A stretch of DNA of 52,968 nucleotides from Actinomyces israelii DSM 43320 (GCF_000711965.1 NZ_JONS01000026.1:1-52968); one strand, 5' to 3'. Numbered from the stretch's first letter, positions 40,349-48,541 are shown. Notes: generated from the letters alone by a model not told the origin. Program-made: numbers and translations.

Positions 40349-41815
40349 CTACGACCGCAGGGGCGTGCCGACGACGGCCGCGACCTCGGCCGCCCAGGGC
40401 ATGCTCAGGTCCAGGCCCGACGGGATCCGCCTGGGGACCGGACGATCCCACGGCGACCCCTCGGGGTCCGCACCCCCCTGCCGCCGCACCGCCCCCGCCC
40501 GACGGCGCGCCCACGCCGCCGCCTCGCGCTGAGCCGCCCGCATCCGCTCGCGCGCCGCCCCCCGCAGCGGCCCGCGCCCGCCCGGCGCGCTCACCACGTC
40601 AACGGTGTCCACGCCCCGCGCCTCGTCGGCCGACACGGCGGCCCACCCCGTCAGACGCGTCCCGGTCTCATCGGGCGCGAGCTCGACCAGCACGGGCAGC
40701 CCAGCCGGGATCGGGACGCGGGCCAGAGCCCTGACCCCCTCGGCGTCGCGCACGAGCCGCTCGGCCAGGGGCGCGGAGACCTCGAGCCTGAGCCGGCCGT
40801 CGTCGGCGGGAGCGACGAACCACCGCACGGCGCCGTCCCCGGTGTCGAGGAGCCCGTGCAGGTTCTGCGACCAGTCCAGGGTGTCGACGCCGTGGCGCAC
40901 GGGCGCGCCGCCGCCCCACTCGCCCTCGGGCCCGGCAACAGCGCGCGGCGCGCCCCCATCCCGAGCGGGACCGCGCGCCGTCGAGGCGTAGTAGGACTCG
41001 CTCACGGGCCGGGGCAGCCCGCCGAGGTCGTCGTACAGGGCCCACAGCGCCCCGACGTCGTCGGCCCCGGCCCCGCTATCGGCCCCGGCCCCGACACCCT
41101 CGCCGTCGTCGTCCTCGATCCGCGCAATGAGCCAGGCCAGCGCGCGCCGCAGCAGAATATGCAGCCTGCGCGCCAGGACGTCCGGCGCGCCGTGGTCGCG
41201 CAGCTGCTCGGCGGCCCCGCGGATCCGGTCCCGGTGGGGGCCGTAGACCAGCAGCTCCATGACGTCGGTACCGAAGCAGGCGGGCACCGGCTCGGCCTGC
41301 ATGAGGGCGCCCAGCTCCAGGTCAAGGAGGAAGGGGTCGGGCGCGGGCACGGGCCGGGCGGCGGGGGTCGGCCAGTAGCGGCGCATCCACAGCCCCTGGG
41401 CGATGCGCAGGAGGGTCCAGGCGGCCGGGGACGGGCGGGTGAACCAGGTGGTGCGCACGGTGCGCGCCGGGCCGTCGGCGTCCCCGGCCGACCCGGCCAG
41501 CAGCTCGCGGGCGGCGCGGGCGACGTCGGGCCCGTAGACCAGGCCGACCCACTGGGGAACCTCCGCGGCCAGGACGCGGGCGCTCATGCAGCCCGCCGCG
41601 GCCGGGTCCGCGATCCCCGGGTCGCAGACGAGCTCGCCGCCGTCCACGGGCAGGGCGGGCCGCACCAGGTCCCCGCCGCCCCCGCTGCCCGCACCGCCCT
41701 CATCGGGCCCGCGCCCGCCGGGGGCGATGACCAGGCCGTCGTCGGCCAGGCGGAGGCGGACGACGTCCAGCCCGGAGGGGGTCCCGGGCCCGCGGCGTTC
41801 CGACTCGGGGCTCAT
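40349..41815 (-). CDS. Core protein 2 of locus B (488 aa, unknown family)
   Basis: Paralogue of the 697-aa protein at 15738-17831 over its central domain, lacking both the Pro-rich N terminus and the extra C-terminal region. Shared landmarks are LPVDGGELVCDPGIA, VGLVYGPDVARAARELLAG, GLWMRRYWPTPAA, DLELGALMQAEPVPACF and DTLDWSQNLHGLLDTGDGAV. The C-terminal part has VRALARVPIPAGLPVLVELA and AARERMRAAQREAAAW, again with equivalents in the paralogue. No known catalytic motif is visible. ATG 41815 overlaps the previous stop as ATGA, exactly as in locus A. Confidence 0.65.
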   Translation of the reverse strand: MSPESERRGPGTPSGLDVVRLRLADDGLVIAPGGRGPDEGGAGSGGGGDLVRPALPVDGGELVCDPGIADPAAAGCMSARVLAAEVPQWVGLVYGPDVARAARELLAGSAGDADGPARTVRTTWFTRPSPAAWTLLRIAQGLWMRRYWPTPAARPVPAPDPFLLDLELGALMQAEPVPACFGTDVMELLVYGPHRDRIRGAAEQLRDHGAPDVLARRLHILLRRALAWLIARIEDDDGEGVGAGADSGAGADDVGALWALYDDLGGLPRPVSESYYASTARGPARDGGAPRAVAGPEGEWGGGAPVRHGVDTLDWSQNLHGLLDTGDGAVRWFVAPADDGRLRLEVSAPLAERLVRDAEGVRALARVPIPAGLPVLVELAPDETGTRLTGWAAVSADEARGVDTVDVVSAPGGRGPLRGAARERMRAAQREAAAWARRRAGAVRRQGGADPEGSPWDRPVPRRIPSGLDLSMPWAAEVAAVVGTPLRS

Positions 41816-43662
41816 TGTTCGGCTCCTTCCCCCGCGCCGCCGGCATCCCCGGCGCCGTCGGCACCATCCGCGCCGTCGGCTCTCTCAAGCACGGCGACGA
41901 CAGCGCTCACCGTCAGCTCCGCACCGGCCGCCCTCATCACGCCCTCGCGCCGCCAGCGCCGAAGCATCTCCCCGATCCCCCTGCGCGCGGCGGCCAGCGC
42001 CCCGCGGTCCTCCTCCGCCGGCTCATCGACGTCGCGGCAGCGCCGCAGCGCCACCAGGTAGGCGCCGAGGGCCCGCCTTCCCAGGCCGCTGTGCTGCTCG
42101 GCGGGCGAGTACAGGCCCCGCATGAGCGCGTTCGCGGCGTCGCCGGCCACGGCGGGCCCGCCGACCCGCTCGCCGTCCCGCCTCTGGCGCTCCACGAGGA
42201 AGCGGGCGGCGTCGCGCATCCAGCGGGCGAGGTCGCGGGAGAAGCTCGTCAGGTCCTGCCCGCCCGGGTCGCCGACGTACTCGCGCCGGTGCAGCCTCCG
42301 CCAGGCGGTGCGGCCGATCTCGCCCAGGAGCCGCGTCTCCACCCGGTGGCCGGCGTCCGGCTGCCCGCGCAGGTCGACCAGGCTGTCCACACCCACCGCC
42401 CGGCCCCTCCACCGGGCGTCGTAGAGCACGGACTCCGACGACGCCGTCGCGACCATCCGCTCGACCCGGCCGTGGGCGGCGATCAGCCAGTCGACGAGGG
42501 TGCGCCGCTCCGGCCGGCCGATCGCCCCGCGTCGCCGCCAGCCCAGCCGCTGCGCCTCCTCGACGACGACGGCCGCCAGGAGCAGAACCAGCCGGTCATC
42601 GGGGCGCCCCAGGCCCATCCAGTGGGCGCACCTGGCGGCCTCGCCGCGCAGGTCGTCGGGCAGGCCGGTAGTGCGGTAGTCCTCGGGAAGCCGCCTCAGG
42701 GCGGAGGCGACCCGCTCCTCGAAGCTCCAGTCCAGGGGCGCGCGGCTCTCGCTCTTCCCGCGCAGGCGCACCGGTGCACTCATCGACGAGGCCTCCGCGT
42801 CCCGCGTGAGCCCGAGCGCGCCGGTCCGGTCCCGCAGGAGCCTGTCCGCCGGCTCGTCCGCTCCGCCGGCGCTCGCCCGCATGGCCCGCCACCGCTCGGT
42901 CATCTCGGGCAGATCCGTCTCCCGGCCGGCCGCGTCCATAGCCTGGAAGGGGAGGCCCACGAGCTCGCGCAGCTGACGGCCCAGCGCACGGGCGGCACCC
43001 GCTCGGGGCCCGACGACGCCGTCGCAGGCGGGCCGCCAGGACCGGCGCAGACGGTCGGCGAGATCTGCGGCGATCTCCGGCTCATCGAGCAGACGGCGGG
43101 CCATGTCGAGGGTGGGCCGCACGCTCTCCCGTTCCAGGATCTCCTCCAGGAGGGTGTCGGCCTCCTCGCGGGTCGAGGGAAGGGACTGCCCGGCGGCGAG
43201 TCCCTTTCTCGCCCTTGCGACGAACTTCCGGTTCCGCCACTGCCTGGACCGGTCCGAGAAGCACTCCCTCCACAGCCAGCTCCTGCCGGCGGCCTCGTCC
43301 AGAGCCTCGACCAGGCGCAGCGCGGCGACGATCCTGGGCGCGCCGACGGCGATCCCCTCCTCCAGCCTTCTGGCCTCGTCATGGTTGAGGCTGCGGTAGC
43401 CGGACTTGTTGAGCAGCGCGGAGGGATCCGGGAACTCCCCTGCGAGGAGCAGCGGAAGCAGCTGCTTGCGGAGCACCGCGACCGGCACGCCCTCGCCTCT
43501 CGCCGGGCGGCCGCTGCGGCCCGGCCGCTGCGTCCACCTGTCGACGAGCTCGGGATCATGCGCGCGCACCCGCTCCCAGCCGCTCCTGAGGGGCCTCTCC
43601 GCGCTGACCACACCTACCTCCGGGCACTCCGACAAACTGAGTGACATGGTATGGCATCGCAT
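41812..43662 (-). CDS. Core protein 1 of locus B (616 aa, unknown family)
   Basis: Paralogue of the 571-aa protein at 17828-19543. The N-terminal peptide MRCHTMSLSLSECPEVG is conserved against MRCHNMALGPCECPGVG, although the next 300 residues have diverged strongly. Conserved later blocks are EAARCAHWMGLGRPDDRLVL and RTAWRRLHRREYVGDP with ARWMRDAARFL. The last 20 residues are a Gly/Ala/Asp repeat (ERADGADGADGAGDAGG) absent from the paralogue. The start ATG 43662 is chosen on the conserved N terminus since no clear ribosome binding site is visible. The frame continues upstream through a tandem repeat, which is noise. Confidence 0.65.
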   Translation of the reverse strand: MRCHTMSLSLSECPEVGVVSAERPLRSGWERVRAHDPELVDRWTQRPGRSGRPARGEGVPVAVLRKQLLPLLLAGEFPDPSALLNKSGYRSLNHDEARRLEEGIAVGAPRIVAALRLVEALDEAAGRSWLWRECFSDRSRQWRNRKFVARARKGLAAGQSLPSTREEADTLLEEILERESVRPTLDMARRLLDEPEIAADLADRLRRSWRPACDGVVGPRAGAARALGRQLRELVGLPFQAMDAAGRETDLPEMTERWRAMRASAGGADEPADRLLRDRTGALGLTRDAEASSMSAPVRLRGKSESRAPLDWSFEERVASALRRLPEDYRTTGLPDDLRGEAARCAHWMGLGRPDDRLVLLLAAVVVEEAQRLGWRRRGAIGRPERRTLVDWLIAAHGRVERMVATASSESVLYDARWRGRAVGVDSLVDLRGQPDAGHRVETRLLGEIGRTAWRRLHRREYVGDPGGQDLTSFSRDLARWMRDAARFLVERQRRDGERVGGPAVAGDAANALMRGLYSPAEQHSGLGRRALGAYLVALRRCRDVDEPAEEDRGALAAARRGIGEMLRRWRREGVMRAAGAELTVSAVVAVLERADGADGADGAGDAGGAGEGAEQ

Positions 43663-43731
43663 CGGGACACAGCCCGCGCCGCGGCCCGTCCGCCCCGGTT
43701 GTGGGCGGCCCGAGCGAGCCGTCGTCCAGGT

Positions 43732-43808
43732 GCCCGGGCGCCCTGTTGCCCGGGGGCGCGGGCGCCCTGTTGCCCGGGGGCGCGGGCGCCCTGTTGCCCG
43801 GCGGCCCG
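43732..43808. repeat. 24-bp tandem repeat upstream of core protein 1
   Basis: Three copies of CCCTGTTGCCCGGGGGCGCG-type units start at 43741, 43765 and 43789. They lie about 80 bp before the 616-aa gene start. The locus A counterpart has different GC-rich repeats in the same place. Confidence 0.8.
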
Positions 43809-43910
43809 CCCGCTCCGCGAGCACCGCCCGGCGCGGGCCGCGGGCTCCGGGACTCCCCCGCAAGCGCCCCGAGGCCCCGGGCCTCCCGCTCAGATCCTGG
43901 CCGACGGAGG

Positions 43911-44570
43911 TCACTCGAAGTCCCTGTCCTTCAACAGCAGCGGACCCCTGCCCGGAAGCACGCTCGCAATGAACGTCAGGAGGAAGGTGGAGACGGCGAA
44001 GAGAATCCACGACATGCCGGTGCGGAACCACCCGGCCGGGGCCCAGGGGATCCACGACGTCTTCAGGGCGGGGAGCTCGCACCCCTGGAACGCGAGAATA
44101 ATGCCGGCGTGCTGAAGGATCAGGACGAGGGCCACCGGCGTCACGAGCACAATGAGGGTGTGGAGACCCACCGCGCTACCGAGATTCAGAGGACCCTTTG
44201 CGAACCCGATATAGCTCAGCACGGGCAGCTGGAGCACCCAGCAGAGGGCGACGAAGACGACAAGCGCGATGACCAGCGGGGCGGCCGCCTGAAGAACCGA
44301 CGCGCCGACGCGCATAATCGCCCACAGCGCTCCCCGTCCACCGCCCGGGGAGAACTGGGACATGAAGGTCGAGTACCGCCGGCTGGCGACGCACGTGCGG
44401 GCGGACGCGGCGTGGTCGACGGTCAGCAGCACCCCGAGGACGAAGGGGATGAACAGACCGGCCGACGAGGTCGCCACGACCTTCAGGGCCCTGCCCCTGC
44501 TCGCCGTCGGTGCCGGTCGGACGCGTTCCGCCCCCTTCTTCGAGCCGCCGGAGCAGCTGGCGTGGCGCAT
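43911..44570 (-). CDS. Core membrane protein of locus B (219 aa)
   Basis: Paralogue of the 281-aa membrane protein of locus A with a shorter basic N terminus. About four membrane helices are present: FIPFVLGVLLTVD, AAAPLVIALVVFVALCWVL, LIVLVTPVALVLIL and WILFAVSTFLLTFIASVLP. The extracytoplasmic FQGCELPALKTSWIPW loop and WFRTGMSW motif are conserved. ATG 44570 has an excellent AGGAGGAGGA directly upstream. First gene of the locus B minus-strand operon, 250 bp before the 616-aa gene, so the core gene set is the same in both loci although here all are on one strand. Confidence 0.7.
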   Translation of the reverse strand: MRHASCSGGSKKGAERVRPAPTASRGRALKVVATSSAGLFIPFVLGVLLTVDHAASARTCVASRRYSTFMSQFSPGGGRGALWAIMRVGASVLQAAAPLVIALVVFVALCWVLQLPVLSYIGFAKGPLNLGSAVGLHTLIVLVTPVALVLILQHAGIILAFQGCELPALKTSWIPWAPAGWFRTGMSWILFAVSTFLLTFIASVLPGRGPLLLKDRDFE

Positions 44571-44613
44571 TCCTCCTCCTCACGTCTCCTTACGACGAGT
44601 CCCGATGAACCTG

Positions 44614-44661
44614 TTGACGGACACGCTGCCCGGGCGCCCCGGACACGCTGCCCGGGCGCCC
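44614..44661. promoter_or_regulatory. CGTGTCCGTCA motif and 22-bp direct repeat
   Basis: The minus strand reads CGTGTCCGTCAA at 44614-44625, 44 bp before the membrane-protein start. Overlapping it, a 21-bp identical sequence (GGACACGCTGCCCGGGCGCC core) occurs at 44619-44639 and 44641-44661, period 22. Confidence 0.45.
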
Positions 44662-44684
44662 GCGCGGTCCCGCACCCCCCTTCG

Positions 44685-44716
44685 CCGAGATCGGTCGAGT
44701 TCCGCGCCGAGATCGG
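44685..44716 (-). repeat. CCGATCTCGG tandem repeat, locus 6
   Basis: Two minus-strand copies (complement at 44685-44694 and 44707-44716), period 22, with the G-rich tail on the minus-strand side. It marks the left flank of the second MITE-like element and lies upstream of the core membrane protein. Confidence 0.75.
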
Positions 44717-44830
44717 TTCGGTTCCGGCCCAACGACGTCAGGGGACGCTCTCTGCCGCCAAGATGGACGCGCGAGCCGTGGCGCACCGCCGCAGAGCGGC
44801 TCTGCCGGGCCCCGTGAGTGCCGGGACGAT

Positions 44831-45053
44831 GGATGTTGCACATTCGCGCACGGTTCGTGTTAGCGAAAACCCAGGAATCATGCGGAAAAGCGGTTTCAGC
44901 GGCAGCCAGGACCCGGCTCCCATGTGCGCAGTCCCCCCTCAACGCACATGGGAGCCCGGCAACCGAGCACGTCAATCGACGGGAAAACGCATGATCCCGC
45001 CAAAATCCCACCCTCGCCCCGCGAAGGCCCCGCCCTCCCATGTGCAACACCGG
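44831..45053. mobile_element. MITE-like element, copy 2
   Basis: Near-perfect terminal inverted repeats (GGATGTTGCACAT at 44831-44843; ATGTGCAACACC near 45040) enclose an 11-bp inverted pair CTCCCATGTGC / GCACATGGGAG (44917-44927, 44944-44954) and a last CTCCCATGTGC (45035-45045). Site-to-site distances of 80 and 81 bp equal those in copy 1 at 7985-8196. CCGATCTCGG repeats flank both copies. It has no coding capacity for a transposase. Confidence 0.7.
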
Positions 45054-45124
45054 AGAGGACCGCCCCCACCCCGGCACAGCTCCCACACCCCACAACCGCC
45101 CCACCACCCACCGGACGTTTTGAA

Positions 45125-45156
45125 CCGATCTCGGTGCGGAGCCGGACCGATCTCGG
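45125..45156 (+). repeat. CCGATCTCGG tandem repeat, locus 7
   Basis: Two copies (45125-45134, 45147-45156), period 22, about 110 bp before the ClpB-like gene. Right flank of the second MITE-like element. Confidence 0.75.
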
Positions 45157-45262
45157 CGGGCGGGACGTCCGGCGGCCTAGATGCATCAGGGAGATCCACG
45201 CCACATCGTGTTGATTGCTGCGAGCTGCGGATCGATGCGCACCCGTGTCCGTCATACGCGGT

Positions 45263-46960
45263 GTGAAAACACAACCGCTCGTCCTCGCTCAGGACCGCAC
45301 CCCGCCCGCACCGCCGGCGGCCGACCAACGTCCTCTGAGCGGATGGCTGCTCGACGCGCTCACCCGCCTCATCGCCCGCAACCCGCAGGACATCCTGCTC
45401 ATCGCCCCCGAGCACCTGACGCCCGACGACCTCGTCGACCGCCTGGAGGCCGGCCTGGCGGAGGTCGCGCCGCGCACCGCGCGGCCGTGCGTCCTGCACC
45501 GCTGCCACGACCTGTCCGACCTGCGGCAGTGCGCCCACAGCACCCCCCTCTCGCCCGCCGACCAGCGCCACATCCTCGTGGCGATGGATGACGGACCCGA
45601 CCCCATCGAGTCGGGCATCCCTCACGCGGCCCGGGCGGCGGCCCGCGAACTCGGCGTCCCAGCGCTCATCGTGGTCACCAGCGAGGGCTGGGACGAACTC
45701 GACGACCTGGGCTCGTGCAGCGCCCTGCTCCCGGGGACGGCCATTGTGGACGCCCGCCCCGCGCCCGGGTCGAAGGAGATAGTGGACTACCTGCGCGCAG
45801 CGGCCGAGCGCCTGGAGAAGTACCACAGGGTCTCCATCCCCGAACCGACCATTGGCACCGCCGCCGCGGCCGTCCCGGGCAAGGGGGACCCGTCCCAGCC
45901 GGCCTTCGGGGAGAGCCTGCTGGACCTGTGGGCGTGCCAGGGGGCGCTGCTGGGGCGCTCGCCCATCCTTCCCCCCGAGGCCGAGGAGGCGGCCGAAAAC
46001 TTCGGGCGCGGAGCCGCCGGGCGGGGCGCCGCCGTCGGGCTGGACGTCGAGGCCCTCTTCGAGTCGCTGTCCTCCAGGGTGCTGGGTCAGGAGGAGGCGT
46101 GCCGCACGGCCGCCACCCAAGTCGCCCTGGGGGCCTCCGGGCTGCGCCTGGTCGCCGACCGCCCCCGCTGCGCTCTGCTGCTGGCGGGGGGCACCGGGAC
46201 CGGCAAGACGCTGCTGGCGCGCACCCTGGCCGAGCAGGTCGGCGAGGGCGCCGAGCCGCTCATCCGGGTGGACATGGGGTCCCTGACCTCCGACCACCTC
46301 GGGGCCGCGCTGCTCGGCTCGCCGCCCGGCTACGTCGGTTCGGAGAACCGCGACGACTGGCTGACCACCCGGATCCGCCGCAGCCCGCGCGCCGTCCTCC
46401 TGCTCGACGAGGTGGACAAGGCCGCGCCCGTCCTGCGCGACGCGCTCCTGCTCGAGATCCTCGGCAACGGCACGCTGACTGACTACTCGGGGCGGACCGT
46501 GGACGCCTCCGGGCTCCACATCGTCCTGACCGCCAACACCGGGGCCCGCGCCCTGACCCGCTCGGCCACCGGCTTCGGCGACGACGAGGACCGCCGCCGC
46601 GCCGCCGAGACCGAGATCCGGCGCCTACTGCCGCCCGAGGTCTTCAACCGCCTCGACGCCGTCGTCCTCATGAACAACCTCACCCGCCCCCGCATGGCCG
46701 GGGTGCTCGACGCCGTCCTGGCGGACCTGTCCCGGGTCGCGACGGCGGCCGGCTACGAGCTGGAGATCGGGGCCCGGGCGCGCGAGCTGCTGCTCGACGA
46801 GGCCGTCAGCAGGCCCGACGGCGCCCGCCGGCTGCAGCGGATCGTCGAGCAGGCCCTGGCCGCGCCCCTGCTCGGCCGGCCCGCCGGGACGTACCGGGCG
46901 GATGCGGGCGCCGGGGGAATCGCCGTCGTGGCGTGCGAGGGGTGCTGCACCGACTGCTGA
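45263..46960 (+). CDS. ClpB-like AAA+ ATPase
   Basis: The 565-aa protein has an N-terminal domain of about 200 residues (DILLIAPEHLTPDDLVDRLE, HILVAMDDGPDPIESG, ALIVVTSEGWDELD), which is Rossmann-like without a P-loop. A single Clp/Hsp100 second-type AAA+ module follows: VLGQEEACRTAA, Walker A GGTGTGKT (near 308-316), pore-loop GSPPGYVGSEN, Walker B VLLLDEVDKA (D382, E383), and arginine-finger region PEVFNRLDAVVLM. The C-terminal small domain reads DGARRLQRIVEQALAAPLL. It therefore resembles half of a ClpB with a new N terminus, likely acting as an unfoldase or remodelling motor. The start is uncertain (GTG 45263 or upstream codons); a CGTGTCCGTCA motif lies at 45244-45254. Confidence 0.75.
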   Translation: MKTQPLVLAQDRTPPAPPAADQRPLSGWLLDALTRLIARNPQDILLIAPEHLTPDDLVDRLEAGLAEVAPRTARPCVLHRCHDLSDLRQCAHSTPLSPADQRHILVAMDDGPDPIESGIPHAARAAARELGVPALIVVTSEGWDELDDLGSCSALLPGTAIVDARPAPGSKEIVDYLRAAAERLEKYHRVSIPEPTIGTAAAAVPGKGDPSQPAFGESLLDLWACQGALLGRSPILPPEAEEAAENFGRGAAGRGAAVGLDVEALFESLSSRVLGQEEACRTAATQVALGASGLRLVADRPRCALLLAGGTGTGKTLLARTLAEQVGEGAEPLIRVDMGSLTSDHLGAALLGSPPGYVGSENRDDWLTTRIRRSPRAVLLLDEVDKAAPVLRDALLLEILGNGTLTDYSGRTVDASGLHIVLTANTGARALTRSATGFGDDEDRRRAAETEIRRLLPPEVFNRLDAVVLMNNLTRPRMAGVLDAVLADLSRVATAAGYELEIGARARELLLDEAVSRPDGARRLQRIVEQALAAPLLGRPAGTYRADAGAGGIAVVACEGCCTDC

Positions 46961-47050
46961 CGGACCCCCGGGCCGGCTGACGAATAAACACCGCGCTTGT
47001 CCCTCGACAGGTCCGAGCACCCGGCCCGGGCCGCCGCCGAAGGAGTCACC

Positions 47051-48403
47051 ATGGGCAAGCGCAGCCTCTACACCGAGGCCGAGATTCTCGCATCCCAGTA
47101 CATGCTGACGGTCCCGCCGCACCTGGAGGGCGCCGGGCGCGCGCGGGGCGCGGGTCTCGGACCGACTGCCGCGCCCCAGACCGTGTACATCGCCGCGCGG
47201 AGCGCCCAGGGCGCCGCGGGCATGGTCTGGTCGGGGCGGGAGGCGCGGGTCGCCTCCTCCTTCGAGCGGGTCGAGTACGTCAACGAGGACGAGTTCTACG
47301 ACCGGGTCCGCACTCTCCTCGACTTCGCCTACCGCAGCAAGATCACGCGCCAGCTCCACAGCTTCCGGCGCCACGGCGGGAGCTGCGGGGTGAGCCCCTT
47401 CTCCCGCCCGTCGTCGGGTCCGGGGGGCGCCGAGGCCCTCGGGACCGGGATCTCCACAGAGTGCCCGGCCTGCGCCGACTTCGCCTGGAACGTGGTATTC
47501 GGCCTGGTGTCGCGCAACGAGGACACCGGCGCCGTCGTCACGACGCCGGGGGTCATCGCCAAGCTCAACAGGCGCGGCCGGGCGCCGCTGCCGCTGGTGA
47601 CCAACCTCGCCGGGTACTACCGCAGGACCGTCGAGAGGGAGACGACCTCCATGTACCGCCACCTGGCGGGCAAGGCCGGAGACCCCACCCGGATGGACGC
47701 CAAGCGGGTTCCCGGCGGCCTGCCCGCGGACGCCAAGGAGGTGGTTGCGCTGCTGGTCAACAAGCTCACGGACCGCCGGTGCACCACCATCCCCCTCGAC
47801 GCCCTCGCCGACCACTACGCCATGCGGCACGCGTGCGACTCCCGGACGGCGGGCGCCCGGGTCAGGCGGATCCTGGCGGAGGCGCAGGCCGAGCTGAGCA
47901 CGGTGCCCACCGGCGGCACCGACTGGTGGACCAGGAGGGTGGCCGACCCCCTTGAGCGCAACGCCGCTGGCCCCGCGTCCCTCCAGGCGCCCTACGACGT
48001 CAAGGCGGACAGCCCGAGGACTGTCGGCGACGTCCTGGGCGGCGAGCTGTCGGCCGCGTCGGGCCAGGGCGGCGATCACCTTCCGGTGGACGGGGCCGGG
48101 TACGAGGACGTCGGCGAGTCCTTCCTCTCCCAGCTCGGCCGGGTCAAGAACCAGGTCATCGAGGCCTTCAGCGCCGTCGGCTGCGCGGCCGACCCGGAGG
48201 GCGAGCGGGCGCGGGTGCTGGAGCTCGCGCAGGCCGAGATCGGCGCCGTCGTGTCCCTGAACGCGCCCGCAGAGCTCTCGTGCCGCGCCCTGACACGGGC
48301 GGGGGTTCGCCGCCTGGCGGCCGAGTGGGCGGACGACCTCGTGGCGTCGGTGGGTGCGCGGGGGGCCGGCGCACGGGAGGCCGGCGCGCACCGGCGGGCC
48401 TGA
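47051..48403 (+). CDS. 450-aa protein of unknown function
   Basis: The start is ATG 47051 with AGGAG five bases upstream, 90 bp after the ClpB-like gene, so it is probably in the same transcript. No family is recognised. Visible features are TVYIAARSAQGAAGMVWSGR, a Cys-rich patch with C at SGGSCGVSPF-like and TECPACADF (possible metal site), a helical middle (YYRRTVERETTSMYRHLAGK) and LADHYAMRHACDSRTAGARV with RRILAEAQAEL, which could be a helix-turn-helix. The C terminus is Ala/Arg/Gly low complexity. A regulatory or adaptor partner of the AAA+ protein is possible on position alone. Confidence 0.55.
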   Translation: MGKRSLYTEAEILASQYMLTVPPHLEGAGRARGAGLGPTAAPQTVYIAARSAQGAAGMVWSGREARVASSFERVEYVNEDEFYDRVRTLLDFAYRSKITRQLHSFRRHGGSCGVSPFSRPSSGPGGAEALGTGISTECPACADFAWNVVFGLVSRNEDTGAVVTTPGVIAKLNRRGRAPLPLVTNLAGYYRRTVERETTSMYRHLAGKAGDPTRMDAKRVPGGLPADAKEVVALLVNKLTDRRCTTIPLDALADHYAMRHACDSRTAGARVRRILAEAQAELSTVPTGGTDWWTRRVADPLERNAAGPASLQAPYDVKADSPRTVGDVLGGELSAASGQGGDHLPVDGAGYEDVGESFLSQLGRVKNQVIEAFSAVGCAADPEGERARVLELAQAEIGAVVSLNAPAELSCRALTRAGVRRLAAEWADDLVASVGARGAGAREAGAHRRA

Positions 48404-48431
48404 GGCAGGGCGCGGGGCGGGCTGGGCGGGC

Positions 48432-48500
48432 GGCGGGCCCCGACCTCAACGGAGGTACGTTCACGTCCCCGCCTGTTCCCGCCCGCTCCACGCGGTCACC
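48432..48500 (+). repeat. ACGTTCACGT repeat, copy 3
   Basis: GCGGGCCCCGACCTCAACGG, GGTACGTTCACGTCCCCG and CTGTTCCCGCCCGCTCCACG with CGGTCACC, the same blocks as at 40118-40280 but without the hairpin. It follows the 450-aa gene stop by 29 bp. Confidence 0.7.
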
Positions 48501-48541
48501 TGGGCACCCGGGCGCTCGGGCGCCCAGGCGCGCCTCCGTCG

